A stretch of 64,000 bases of DNA from Lunularia cruciata (lineage: Eukaryota; Streptophyta; Marchantiopsida; Lunulariales; Lunulariaceae): assembly GCA_948567375.1 (NCBI GenBank), contig OX419760.1, forward strand, positions 5,456,001-5,520,000, given 5' to 3'. The notes under the pieces were generated by a model. It was given only the letters and a program-made list of their open reading frames with translations. It was not told where the DNA came from and ran no database searches. Position 1 is the first letter of the stretch. Every line of letters starts with the position of its first letter. Shown piece by piece: positions 1 to 12,599 of this stretch. Position numbers and translations under genes: made by a program.

Positions 1-1710
1 GAGGACTGGATCTATGTTCTAGCCAAAGGTGATCTTCAACTTTTATGCCTTCAAGAAGCCCATGATTTACCCATAGTTGGTCACATGGGTGTGGACAAGA
101 CCTTGGTACCCTCCAATGCCAATGGTGGTGGCCCAACATGACACAAGATGTTTCAGAATTTGTTCAATCGTGTGAGAGTTGCCAATGCAACAAGGCCAGC
201 AACCAAAAGCTGGGTGGACTCCTTCAACCACTTGCCATTCCATCTGCTCGATAGGAGCGTGTGAGCTTGGATCTCATCCTATCCTTGCCCAAGACAAGCA
301 AGAACACACAACAATTGTGGTGTTTGTAGATAAGCTTAGTAAGCAAATCCACTAGGCACCAACCTGTGATACCGTGGATGCTCTAACCTTAGCGCAAATC
401 TACTTCAACAATGTCTTCAAGCATCATGGGATGCCACGTGTACTCATCTCGAACCGTGATCTTTGATTTATGGGGAAGTTTTGGCAAGCACTCTTCTAGA
501 TACTTGGCACCAAGTTTGCTTTGTCCATTGCCTATCATCCTCAAATTGATGGACAAACCAAATGTGCAAATCATTGAACGTGCAAATCATTGAGCAAATC
601 ATTGCCTACAACAATTCCAAATAGGCAAGCACCGGATTTTCTCCTTTCTTTCTCAATTTTGGCCAAGATCTGCTTGTTCTAGATTCTCTTCTTGCTTCTC
701 CTCCATCTCAGGTTCATCATACTTCAACATTCTTGACTATTATATCCCAATCTCTCTAACAAGCCAAATCTCATCTCCTTGTTGCTCAGAATCATCAAAA
801 GCAATATGCAGACCTCCATCGTGGTAATCTCACATTTGAAGTCATTGATAAAGCCATTTTATCCTCTAGTAACCTCCCTCTTCCCCTTGATAATCAATTT
901 TGTAAACTTGCTCCTAATTAGATAGGACCCTTTGATGTCACTCAAATTGTCTTTCTTGTTGCTTATCCACTTGCCTTGCCTTGTCATATGCGTATCCATC
1001 CTATCTTTCATGTTTCCAAGTTAAAACCCTTTGTTCCTCTTCATTTTCCTCTCAAGTCCAACCTCCTCCTCCTCCTATCTCTATCAATGATCATGAGGAG
1101 TACAAAGTTGATTGTATCCATGCGTGTCGCCATATTCAACGAGGCCGTCGACAACATACGGAGTACAAGGTCCTTTGGAAAGGATATTCTCTTCATTATG
1201 CCACATGGGAACCTCTTTCTCACCTCCAAAAATTTTGAAGCTTCACTGGTGATGAGGACGTCACAAACTAGCAGTGGGGGAATATGTAACAATATGGAGT
1301 TTAGCGACAAAGTTAGTAGGGCTAACAAAGTAACAAATAAGACAAATTAGCCTAGAATATTCTAGAAGTATATAGGAAGCTTCTTGGGAAGCTTCCCAGC
1401 TAGCTTAGCTTGCACCTCAAGTAAGTACCTTCTAGAAGGAAGCTTCTAGAAGCTTCCAACTAGCTCAGCTTACATGCCAAGTAGACTGCTTCTAGAAGGA
1501 AGCTTCTTGAGAAGATTCTCAGTTAACTTGGCTTGCACTCTAAGAAAGCGGCTCAAGGAAGCTTCTTGAGAAGCTTTTTGAAGGCCTTGTATGCTATCTA
1601 TAAATACCAAAGCCAAAGCTCATGCTAGGCATTTGGAGTTTTCTCTCATTCAGGTGTTCCAATGTGAGCTTCCATTCTCCTATTTCTCTCCTTGGTCTTG
1701 GTCTTTTACA
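1..1710 (+). mobile_element. 3' part of a degraded Ty3/gypsy chromovirus (integrase, chromodomain, 3' LTR)
   Basis: The sequence parallels, on the opposite strand and with much divergence, the better preserved chromovirus at 14,606-20,248. Integrase zinc-finger and catalytic-core similarity runs from the window edge to about 960. A chromodomain-like segment at about 1,084-1,236 contains EYKVLWKGY and ATWEP. A purine-rich tract (GTGGGGGAATA) sits just before the LTR at 1,285. The 5' part lies outside the window. The element is clearly broken, with many lesions, and its LTR differs from the young element's LTR at roughly 15% of sites by eye, so it is much older. Confidence 0.9.
1285..1710 (+). 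repeat. 3' LTR of the old chromovirus
   Basis: The block starts TGTAACAATATGG and ends GGTCTTTTACA, the same termini as the LTRs at 14,606-15,028 and 19,826-20,248 read on the minus strand. It keeps the same arrays of alternating GAA/TTC triplets (for example near 1,430-1,465 and 1,490-1,520). A TATA-like CTATAAATA lies near 1,600. No target duplication can be tested because the other end is outside the window. Confidence 0.85.
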
Positions 1711-2929
1711 TTGTAGGAACATACCTCAAAGAAATTTGAGGTCTTAAAAAATATGTTCTTGTAGACCATATCAAAGTACAAGGAGAAAATTGATTTCTTT
1801 ATAAGAAAATTGTAGAGTCAAAGGTAGTTTCTTGCCACAAGACTCAAAAGGAAAAGGGAACCTTGAGCTGAGGGAAAACAATATCCAATGACTAAGTGTA
1901 GAGTCTCCTTTGACCTTGAAGCAAATCTTTAGCAAGGAAGACATGTGGACTAAGACCACCTTTAGGCAACTCTTAATTTAGTCCATAAAGATAAGATAGG
2001 ATTAGTGTTGAGCGATGCAGGTGTAACTAGAAGATTTCCAACATCCCTTAGCCTTTGAATTTCTTGGCCGTGAAGTAGGAAATTGTATATAGAAGTGTTA
2101 GCCCAATGTAAATTTTTTACTCTTTCATAATTGAATTATTAGTGCAAGGACCTCCCATGATCCTTGGCATTGATTTTCCACACTTTGTGTCTTTGATTGA
2201 TTGATTGGTCAAGTAGACAAGAGGAAACTTGTAGTAGGAACACACGTGGCTGAATATAGAGAAGCATTAGCACTTGATTGGGGTGTGTGATTCTTGGAGT
2301 CCTAAAGAAACAAGACAATGTAAAGAATGTTTTTGGGAGCACTTGAATGTTAATAGTACTATAGTATATTAGAATTAGAAATCCAATTAGAAAGTCAATT
2401 TCATGATTTTGTCAGATTGCTTCTTGAAGGAAGAGTAATGTGTGAAGTCATCAGAGTGATTGAGCCTTTGAGATGAAACTGATCTTTGGGGTGGAACCGG
2501 CCTTTGGGGTGAGATGGCTTTTTAGGGCAAAGAGGCCTTTGGCATGAAGTGAACCATCACCTTCAAGATTAACTAGGGATAAATCTTTCATAAAAATGGT
2601 TTTAATTTCTCTTTTCTATAGAGCGCCGTAGTGGGTGGCTCACCCTCATCTAGGAGTGGTACCTCTTGAGTAGTACCTCAAGAGGTTAAATAGGTAATGA
2701 TAAAAGAACTATTATATTGTGATACTTTTCCTTCAAATATACTCATTTCTAACTTTCATTCATCCCCATGGGAGCAAATCATTTTATTGTTAGTACGTTG
2801 ACCTTGGATTGTCACAAAAAGTTCATAGGGAAAAAGTTTATTAATAAAAGATGCTTCTATTAGGAACTTGGAAATTATATTCCATCTAAATTGTAGAAGA
2901 CAAACTAGATCATTAGATCTAGTTTGATC

Positions 2930-2931
<2 letters not shown>

Positions 2932-2963
<32 letters not shown>
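2932..2963. repeat. (TA)n microsatellite
   Basis: About 16 uninterrupted TA units in AT-rich DNA. Confidence 0.95.
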
Positions 2964-2965
<2 letters not shown>

Positions 2966-3550
2966 TCAATGAAAATTAACAAATTTTCATAAAATCAATG
3001 AATCATCTTATATGAGCAATATCAATTCTAATAAGATTGAGTGCTCAACATACATCATTCAGTTAATTATTATTATAGGAATCATCTTTGTAAGATTTTA
3101 TGGAGTGCAATAGATTAACATATTGCATATAAATAAAATTTGTAAAGGAGAATAATGCTTTTGATGTATTTGTGAAAGTATATTTTCATTATAACAAGGA
3201 AGTTGTTAGCTTAATTACTACCCATTACCAACATACTTTGATAAAATTGCAAATAATATTTTTGAATCTTTAGAGACTTCCAAGCATTAATGATATAATA
3301 ATGAGTATTTTGATATTGAAGCCTAAAGCTTTTATGAAGCTAGCTTGTTTATTCCTTGAATGAAAATTTCCCTCCTAAAACATCAATCTCCTTTGTAAAA
3401 TCTAGAGGATTTTTGCATATAAGGTATATACTATGTATGGCCTTTAATATCTAATGTTTTGAATTTTTGGACCCCTAGATTTGATTCCATCTTCTTATAT
3501 GTAGAATATCTATTGGAGAACCAAAGTGTTCTACAAGCATTTGTCTTTCT

Positions 3551-3648
3551 AAATTGATCTCTTATAGTCCATAATAAATATGTTTTTTTGGATTCTTTGC
3601 ATATAATATGCAAAAAACTAAGAGTTGTGGAGAATAAGAGATCAATTT
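3551..3648. repeat. Inverted repeat with 15-bp perfect arms
   Basis: The left arm AAATTGATCTCTTAT (3,551-3,565) is the exact reverse complement of 3,634-3,648. The loop is 68 bp. It may be a small foldback or MITE remnant; the function is unknown. Confidence 0.7.
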
Positions 3649-4010
3649 GATACCCCAAAATGACCCAAATTAATTGAATATACATGATATTTCTAGCAAT
3701 AACTATTATTTTAATTCCAAATTTGGTATCCATATATCAAAAATTAAATAAATTCCATTGCAAAAAATAGTTATTGTTTGGACCATTAATACAAATTAAA
3801 AACCATTAGTCATTATTATTTCTCTTTTATGAGAATTTTATAAGGAGGCAGTATTTATAACTCATCCCATGTTTTCCTACCCATAAGTAGCATGAATTGC
3901 TTGAGGTTTTGTAGTGATTACCAAAATTTCCTAGCAATAAGTAAAAATTGGCATCAAAAGCCTTTGTAAAGGAATTGGGAGACAACAAGCTAAATGCATG
4001 TCTCCAAGTC

Positions 4011-4018
4011 TATAAAAG
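4011..4018 (+). promoter_or_regulatory. TATA box upstream of the MULE transposase remnant
   Basis: TATAAAAG lies 82 bp upstream of the first ATG (4,100) of the transposase-like sequence. This fits a transcription start near 4,040-4,050 followed by a short CT-rich leader. No experimental support. Confidence 0.5.
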
Positions 4019-4099
4019 AGAAGACCTAGGGATAAAGAAGATTGAACTTCACCACCTCAACATACTATCATTATAAAACACTATCTCTCTCCCATCAAC

Positions 4100-5700
4100 A
4101 TGCAACAACAACCTTTTGTTGCTCTCCACTCTTCTCTTGGTTCTAATATGCATATCATTACACCCACAAACTCATGTTACAATTTTCTTGAGGAACCCAA
4201 AAAAGTAGCAAAAACCTTTGCTTTGACAAGTGGTTATACCTTGAAGATTCAATGTAGTAAAAATGTTGGAAACAAGCTAGGAGGCACAAATAAAAATAAA
4301 ACCTTGACTTGCGTCCATGGCAATAAGCCCACTAGTCAAGGGTATGTTTGAATCACCTCCATGCTTTGCCAAGGTTGTCCCTTCCACCTCATTATTTGCA
4401 AAGGGGAGGAATATAATTACAACTTGTCATCCACAATAAGCAATGGAAAATGAAGCTATGGAAAATATGGCTGCATATCTAATTGTAGAGGAGCATCCTA
4501 GGGAGGCTAAAATGATTCATAAATTGATAAGCATTGGAGCACAACCTCATGTTGTTTTGAATGTTCCATGTAAACATTATGCCACCACCCTCAATTGCTT
4601 AGGACACTTACAATATCAAGAGGGCCAAGAAGAGAAAGATGTTTGATAGCAAAACACAATTGAAGCCTTATTGGGTACCTTGATTCTCTATGATATCTAG
4701 CATGAGATCCAATACAACCATGCCGGTAATCCTACCTATCTTTTCATCTTTTTGAAGTCAGCAAAGAACATCACCAAAAGATATTAAAAAAACAAGGTCT
4801 TTCCTATCAATAGCATTTACAAGACACATGAATATCAGATGCCTTTGTTGCATGGAACAAGCATGACAATGAAAAATAAAAAAATCATTATGTTCTATTG
4901 CTTCATGCAGTTTGAGACCAAAGAGTTCTACACTTGGGCAATAAATAAGCTTAAAAGATCCTTTGAGTGCCAAACATCAACTATCATGGTGTAGTTTTTA
5001 TCATTGATTGCAAACTTGCACTATTGAAGGCCATATCTTTGTTATTTCCAAATGCAACCATTATAATGAGCATTTGGCATAGCAACAAAGATTTGCTAGC
5101 ATAACAACACTTGGTGTTTGATTCAGATGATGCTTGGAAAGAGTTCATGGAAGCATGGAAAGCCATTCTCAACTCTTGGTTAGAAACCAAATACAAGGAA
5201 TGCTTAGAGCAGCTCTTCTAAACCATCCCATTAGCTATATTTGCCTACCTTTTGACAACAAGCTTTGTAGCAAGAAAAAAAAATTTCTGGCTTGGATTTG
5301 ACATATCAAGCATTTTGGCCATATTACCACATTGAGATTTGAAATGCTCATGCAACTCTAAAGAAATAGTTGTAGGTGTACATTGGTGATATGCTTGGTG
5401 TCTATTTGCTTCTCAAGAGAGCATACAATGAGTAGGAATGCAATCTTAATCTGACTAATCTGTCAATAAGATGCATAATCTCATTAAAGACAACCATCTT
5501 TTGTGGAAAGATGTCAAGGAAAGTGTTTCTTGCCATGCCATGAAGCAAGCTTTGAAAAAATACTGCAAATCTAGCACCTCAAGAAACAGTTTTCCCTCTA
5601 CAATGGGCATACCTTGTAGCCATTGCAATAGAATAATCATAGCATAAGTTCCCATTGTAGCAGCCTTTACCATAGACTGCTTTGATTGGCATTGGTGATT
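4100..5700 (+). pseudogene. MULE/FAR1-like transposase remnant
   Basis: A Mutator-type (FAR1-related) transposase can be followed along the plus strand in several frames. An N-terminal FAR1-like segment (GYTLKIQCSKN, then KTLTCVHGNKPTSQG) lies at 4,220-4,345. A segment of the type AKMIHKLISIGAQP lies near 4,510-4,555. The DDE region reads YKTHEYQMPLLHG (about 4,818-4,857), FYTWAINKLKR (about 4,928-4,960), FIIDCKLALLKAISLLFPNA (about 4,996-5,056), IWHSNKD (about 5,071-5,091) and HFGHITTLRFEM (about 5,311-5,346). A SWIM-like TMGIPCSHCNRIII follows (about 5,600-5,641). The second Asp (IIDC) and the Glu (RFEM) are visible. The first Asp, expected just before YKT, appears as Asn-Ser, and stops and frameshifts interrupt the frame, so it is dead. 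Terminal inverted repeats were not found by eye. Confidence 0.8.
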
Positions 5701-8559
5701 AAAATAGCCAACATCTGCAACCCCACCTATAGCACCTACACGTTTGGATGACTCAATAGAGTGGATCCAAAAAAAATATTAATAGTTGATGCCACATCAT
5801 CATCCTGTTTGTGCACACCTTCATGAAAATTACTGACCAAATCTTTGGGGTAAAAAATCTAGCAGTAATAGCAATGCATGGGAGGCATGCAAGACCAACA
5901 TGTCCAAATCCATCCACTTGTGAGAATGTAGAGCAATCAAACTAGCAAGAGCAACCACTATAGATAAGATGCCACTATTGTATTTGCAAGGAAAGTGGTC
6001 ACAATGCACAAACATGTCCTCAATGTGGTACAACATCTTAATCTAATACTTTCCAAAATATAGCACTTTTGAATGAGCTAGATCACAATGTGTGAGATAA
6101 GGATACCAATGCTTGGCCTTTGCATCACTCTTTTGTTGTTCACATCTAATATCAACTTTCCATCTATATTTGGCAGCAAAAACACCAAATAAAGCAAGTA
6201 AAACTCCACCTTTCAAGCCAAATTCTCATATGCAATTCATAGCATATGGAGCCGAAAACTTGAATCAAAGATTGCAAAAATCTGCACTTCTGATTGGCTC
6301 AAATTGGTAGGATAACGGGGTGTGAGGTACAAATAGTGACTCCCATTTTATATTTCAAGTAAAGAAATCATATTTTTGTGAAAGAGTTAACTTGCATAAG
6401 TTATTTTATTTTTTTATTATCTTGAAAGATGGTGACAATTAATTTCTTATAGATCATGATCAAATTAAACCACAAGTCCAATGTAATAATTGCTTATAAC
6501 AACCAAATTCCACTCAATATTTTTGGTTCTACAATTTTATATTTTATTTATATAGATTTTTTTTAATATTTATTAATTTTAACCAAGAAAAAATATATAA
6601 GAGACCTTAATCTTCTCAAACCCTAGATGTATGATCTTTGAACAAAATCTATTTATTATAATGATTTCATCTTTAAAAAGTTAAAATAGTCATGTAGAGG
6701 TCTAATTTGTTATACATTTTGCTATCTATATTAGTAAGAAAAATGTTGCTTGACTCTTGAACTAAGCTTTGTGGGAATGTAAACATTTCACTCATTTAAA
6801 ATATAAAATATATGTAATTAATAAAAAGTACATAAGATACCTAGCATAACCTATTATTTAACTCATGTTTGTCTTTTGAACTAGCTCTTCTTCCTTCCAC
6901 TTCCACGTTGGAAAATAGTCTCCTCAAGATTAACCAATAAATTTACTATTTCTCCAACCTCCACAAAGGCACCATGACCTTCTTAGGAGCATCTCATCTT
7001 AATAATCTGAACTCTCTATAAATTTGTGGTAGTATTCATCGTCTATAGTTTACCTACAACACTAGCTAAATCTTTATCATGTTCACATGAGAAGGTAAAG
7101 CTAGATGCATTGCCAAAATTCCATCTTAATAGCTATACTATGATGTCTCTCCACTTTGGACATAATTATGTAATTTGAAGAGGTGTATACTTATGCTATA
7201 TTTAATTTTTTAAGCAAGTTTAGGATAGTTTAAGATGTTTTGATGCATGTACCTCATACCTCAAAAGAAGAAAATCAAGAAGTTTGTTGATGGGGTAAGA
7301 CCATTCTCGTAGTTGAGGATAGGAGACCTATTGGAGTATGGAATAATCCTATCATATAATTCGGGCAAAGTCCTATCACAATCTACAGGTAGAGTTATTG
7401 TGACAATATGTGGGTGAAAGTTCCCATAGCAATCTGTGTGCAGAGTTCATGGAATGGTATGCATGCAAAAGTCTCATAGCAATCTTAGCTTGATTGCAAA
7501 ACAAGATTCACTCTTGGACACTTAACCAAAGAAATGACTTGCAAATCTGTCTCCCTATGAGCCCCTTGACTTTCTTGATTGTCACCCTTTGGTTAAGTAG
7601 TGAAATGTTATGAGCAATAGTGCAAAATATCTTGCAACCTAGATAGGAATGCAACGAGCACAACAAGGATTAACACTACACATAGTACATATTAATCATC
7701 CAAAGACTGGACTCAACACTCAATCATCTCAATAGATAGAATAGAATTTTTTTCTAATAATTTTTGCTTAATTCATCTTGCAAGAAGTCACATAGAGCAG
7801 CTCTTACAATGATAACTGGAAATAGCTTCAATCCATGATTACATGAGCACACATGTAATCATTGGGTTTCAAGATGCTCCTTCAATGGCTTTTGTGACAA
7901 CCCAGCAAAAATCACTTTTGTGTTAATCAGGTAAGTAAAGTTCATTCCCGCTGAGATACAATTCAGAATTAGTCAAACACAAAGTCAAACAGTAATAACA
8001 TAGTTCTTCTTGGTTGCATCTTTAATCTCTCATGTAGCAATTACACCTAAAAGAGAGTAACAAGCTCACAATCTTGACAACTTGTCACAAATTCAAACAC
8101 CCATAATCACAACATAACAAATTCTATCCAAACAAATCTTGATTGTGATGATTCAATTTCTCACAAAGATGGCACTTCACTACAAAACGACTTTGCCTCC
8201 AAATTGTGTTCCACCCATCCACTGAAGGCATAATTTTCTTGATCAAAATTGCTTCACATCAACATTGCGCTGCACTCACAAATGTAGAATACTACCAACA
8301 CTACAATTCCTCTTAGATCTGTTAAGGTATTGCTCCGATTGCACTTCACTCAAGATCAAACAAACCAAATGAAGATCAAGCTATGGAATCTAACATCCAA
8401 CACACTCTGATTTGCATTTTGAAATCCTCCACATACTCACAAACACACACACAAAATTGATACTTAAAATTAAGCTCAAGAGATAAGCATTGAAATCAGC
8501 ACTTTGCTTTATCTATCTTCAGAAATTATGAATATTGAGCAACATAAGACTGCAAATGC
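5701..8559. other. AT-rich DNA without a recognised gene
   Basis: No frame carries a recognisable domain. The part directly after the transposase remnant could be the MULE's own 3' region. A possible LTR-like terminus (TGTGACAACCC) occurs near 7,888, but no partner was found. The stretch from about 7,640 to 8,560 is C-rich on the plus strand and may belong to the 3' region of the minus-strand block that follows. Confidence 0.4.
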
Positions 8560-11521
8560 TTCCCCTTAAATAGTAAAGAAATTGACAATTAACTTCCTAA
8601 TGTACCACTTCCTAACAACTCTTCCTACCTACAAATCCAAAATGATAAACCACCTCTTCATGTCTACCTCTTTAGATCTCAAAATTTTTACTACTCCGAT
8701 CCGATGTCAATCACTTCATAGACTTCTAAACCCAATGATCTTCCTACCACTTCTCCTTCTTTGGGTATATTTTCAACTACCCAATCCTTCACTATTTCTT
8801 CTACTTCTCTACTAGAAACTACAATTAAGGACATGGTACTCTTTTTAACTCTTTATCTCTTGACCCACTCTTCTCTAATGTCTCAAATGACAAGTCCAAA
8901 GACACTTGAATTCCTACTTCTGCAACATCGGACTTCTTCTCATCCTTCACACTACTCCTAATTCCTAACTCTAAATTCACTAAATCTAATCTGAGACTGA
9001 CCTTGTCTCGTACTTCCAACATCTTTATATCAACTCACTCCCTCAATCGGATTAGTAGAGTGTTTATATCAACATCCTTGGCTCTCCTCTTTCAAGTTTC
9101 CTACACAAGCAACTTTAACTCATGTAGTCTTTCTTCACAGCATAGCTCTCAATTTTCCCACAAGTTCTCCTCCTAATTTTGATGTATACCCTCCAGATTG
9201 CTTTGCCTTCAACTCCTTCTGATACATCCTCAACTCGTCTTTGTACTTAGTAGCGAGCATCTTCTTCTCCTCCACATATTGAGAACTCTGCAACTCAACA
9301 CTTCGTACCAACTCTCTCCACCTTTCTTCTTCTTGATGTTGGTTCTCCAACTCTCTCTCTGCCATGCTTGATCCTTCCTGGCTGCACTCTTCCACAAGCT
9401 GTCTAACTCTTGCTCCATCACTGCTGCCATTGCTTTCACATGGATACTCTTGACGTGCACTTCATTGACTTCTTCTTTCATCTTGGTCAACAACATCATC
9501 TGCTCCTTCAACTCTTTGGCTTGATGCTGGATTTCTCTCCCTCTTGACTCAAAACTCTCTTGCAACTTCTCAAAAGTCTTCTTCTTCAAGACTTTATCCA
9601 CCCAAAGCTCTTCAACTTCATCGTCTCTTTGGGTTACTCATTCCTGTAGTCCCTTCACTTCAGCCAGTAGATACTTCACCACCTACAACTCGTTCCTTAC
9701 CTTCATCCCAGACTGCAGAATAGCTTCTCTTGCTCTTTCAATAGCTCCAATGGTGGAGTAACAACCTGTGCCAAATACTGTATTCCTCCAAAGGTCTCTT
9801 TGTTGTTGTCCACATCTTCATACTTTGCTTCAGCCACCCGCTCCTTCTTCCAAAGTCTTGATCTTTGTACTTTTAGCGATACTACTTCCGAGCTTCCCTC
9901 TTCCTTCCTTACCCTTCCTTACTTGAACTTGGGCCTGCAGGGTACTCCTTCTCTTCCACAACTAGTGCTACACAAGGATTAGCATTTCTCTCCATACCGT
10001 CAATGGTCGCATGAAAATCTTCATCTTCTTCTGCTTCAATTGATTGCTAAACTTCATCTTCACCTTCAGTCTCACTTCCAGATTCCACACTTTGTGATGT
10101 GAGTTACTCTTCTTCTAAGTCCTCTCCTCTTGACTCTGTCTCCCCTTCAATCTTTGTCTCCAAAGGTTCTTCTTTTACCACCGTCTTACTCCACACCATG
10201 AGTCTTCGGATCTTCCTTTGGGCTGGAGGTAATGCTGCTTCTATGAGTTGAGTCTTCTTCTTCTTCTTGGGACTTATGACTTCTTCGTTCTCTTGTTGTC
10301 CCATTTTAAAGAAATGATCATCACTGGCTTGCAAGTGCGCCATGTAGTGTTTTTCTTCTTCTTCCGCTTCTTGTCTCAAATCTAGATGAAAGTGTGACAC
10401 CATGCGATGCCTCTCCTCCGTTGTTAGCAAATTCAATCTGAAGTAGAAATGCACTGCAAACGGTGCAAAATAGTGTGGAGGCAAAAAATTTCTCCAATTG
10501 ACAACCATCTGCCTTATTTGCTGGTGGAAACACTTTGCCCAATTCACCTTCACTCTTGCAAACATCTGGTGGAAGGAGACCGATTGTTGCATGTTCACAT
10601 ATGTTGTTCGTTTGGGTTTGAACATCGCCATTATTGCTCCTATGATGCTCCACTTAATCGGGTCCCAATAAGACTCCACCTTGTAACCATTAGTTGTACG
10701 CGGAGTAAAGAAGGAATTGTGAATTTTTGTAGTCTCTTTTGCAACCTCACACTTTTGATAGAAGGTGATCTCTGTTGGCTCTCCTACTTCTTTTCCCAAA
10801 ACTAACCTCCAATCTAACTCAATCCATTGAGCCGGATTTCCTCTCTTCCTCTCAACTTCAAGACCGTCCTTACAGTTATTGGTAGCTATCTCTGCCATGA
10901 CTCTTGGGAGACTAAAATTCCAATTCCATGCTAAAAAGGTAATACAAAGTCTATTCAAGACTTTGATCCTTGCTATGACATCTAACATTTGATCGCAAAG
11001 CTCCTTACTACAAGAGTCTTCTTGACCTTCTTTGCCATGATTTGCTCTCTCATTCTTTGGCACTGGAAGACTATTCCCTCTCCTAGACACAACAATCTAA
11101 CCCCTTTAGGATTTTGGAAAATTTGACTCTCGATTGGCTTCTTGGCATGCATCACTGTAGGACAACTACTCAAAGGAACAGGATATCTACTTGACATATT
11201 CAATTTTCCCCTACGCAGTCACAATTTTATATTACCCCAAAGTGCAGTCATTCTTTAGTCAATTTCAAAATCGACTCTCCTTTCTTCTACGTGTTGATGT
11301 CCTGTCACTATCAAGACATGCTTCTTCTGCCTCCACCGTTTCTTGAAGTGTACTTTCTTGCCACGTAGAGAGGTTGTTAGACTGTCTTTGTATTGGCATT
11401 TGCTGCCCAATCTGAAGATGATTGTCTTCAGACTTGTGTTTTTGTACTCCCTTTCGAGTACTTCTATTTTCCGACCCAAAGTCAACTTCTTCAAGTTTAC
11501 TCCAAAGACACTCTCGTCCAT
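8560..11521 (-). pseudogene. Unrecognised broken coding block with coiled-coil region
   Basis: A run of minus-strand frames with protein-like composition extends leftward from about 11,520. The longest open stretch (10,104-11,090, about 328 codons, no ATG at its head) is basic, rich in aromatic residues in its middle (for example WSIIGAIMAMFKPKRT and NFLPPHYFAPFAVHFYFRL) and ends in an acidic, Lys-rich tail. A candidate N-terminus with an ATG at 11,197 begins MSSRYPVPLSSCPTVMHAKK in another frame. Further left (9,230-9,601) is a charged coiled-coil-like stretch (QHQAKELKEQMMLLTKMKEE). A separate short frame at 11,255-11,521 begins MDESVFGVNLKKLTLGRK. I do not recognise the family. It could be the accessory or Gag-like ORF of a non-autonomous retroelement, or a decayed host gene. 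It is interrupted several times and has a TATA box upstream at 11,776. Confidence 0.5.
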
Positions 11522-11775
11522 TCTTTTATTTGTAATTCAGCTTTCTTACTCACTTCTTCCTCAAAACACTACAAAACAGAAAAAAAAACAAAAATTGTGT
11601 GCACCATAACTTCCTAGAAATTGACTCCATTAAAATAGGTTTTCATCAAAGAATAGAATAGGAATCTTAAGTTCTCACTCTCAAATTTACAAGAAAGGTC
11701 AAGTACAAAAGATTCACAATGAATAGTGAACTACAATACAAGGAGGACAAATCTTCACTTAGTTGCACAAGCCCA

Positions 11776-11784
11776 CTTATATAC
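11776..11784 (-). promoter_or_regulatory. TATA box for the minus-strand block
   Basis: Read on the minus strand this is GTATATAAG, followed by a GC-richer stretch. It lies about 580 bp upstream of the first candidate ATG (11,197) of the unrecognised coding block, and about 265 bp upstream of the short frame starting at 11,521. It could be a gene promoter or the TATA box of an unrecognised LTR. Confidence 0.4.
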
Positions 11785-12599
11785 AAAGAAATCTAACCGT
11801 AAAAAGAATTTTCTATTGCCTAATATTACTTCTTCTACGGCCGCCATCTTCTTCACAAACCATTGCCATTGATGCCAATTGGCTCCTAATCCTTGGGGCC
11901 TAATCCAATCTTCTCTACTAGATTACAATTGTGAGATAGTCAAAGCACCACCTTAGTCTTAATGGCCTACCTAACTACTTTGCTATTGTACTATACCCAA
12001 AGGATTCACTCTTGCATTGGATTCATCCCACACTAATGTACATCCATCAGAGTTCATCTTGCATTTCAACTTAGTCAGCCCACTAGTGACTCTACCGCAC
12101 ATCCCATAACATTGGATCCCACAACATATCCTTCCCCTGCATGTCTTATTATTTCTTGTTCCCATAGCAGATCTTTATCCCCCATCTTGCTTCTATAAAG
12201 TTCCAAAGATGACATTCCTTGCATTGAAACATGACACCTTGCCCATCAACAAAGTTCTAAGATAATTAGGTAAATTTAGGTGGTATGTACCTCAAGTAAT
12301 TTTTGAAACATTTAGATAGTTTTAAGTACATTATGGTAGTTTTACGTAATTTTAGACATATTTAAGCATGCATTCCCCCAAAACAAGAAATCTAAGGTAC
12401 TTTTGGGTAATAATAAGCATGTTGAGGCATGTAATGCATACCTTTACAAAATAATTAGACAAATTTAGGTAATTTAAGTTAGTTTTAGACATACTGAGAA
12501 AAGAGTGAGATACCTCACTATACACAATGAGGTGGAGGCATAGAGCTATTGCCTTTGAAATAGAGTGCAAGTTTAAAGTCAAGAACTCAATGACTTCTA
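11785..12599. other. Spacer with AATTTAGGTA-type degenerate repeats
   Basis: No gene was recognised. Between about 12,250 and 12,500 short variants of TAATTTAGGTA/TTTTAGACAT recur many times. This is a weak minisatellite-like texture next to the 3' LTR of the PHD-type gypsy element. Confidence 0.4.

Larger units (their letters stand above)
1711..4010. other. AT-rich DNA without a recognised gene
   Basis: No open frame here shows a family signature. The stretch holds the (AT)n tract at 2,932-2,963 and a 15-bp inverted repeat at 3,551-3,648. Around 2,455-2,560 there is a short degenerate repeat built on CTTTGGGGTG. It is probably decayed transposon sequence, but I cannot assign it. Confidence 0.5.

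Noticed and set aside
7888-7900. TGTGACAACCC as an LTR start
   Set aside because: No second copy or matching end was found in the window.
10104-11090. Calling the 328-codon minus-strand frame an intact host gene
   Set aside because: It has no ATG at its head, related-looking sequence continues in other frames on both sides, and it sits in a transposon-dense region.
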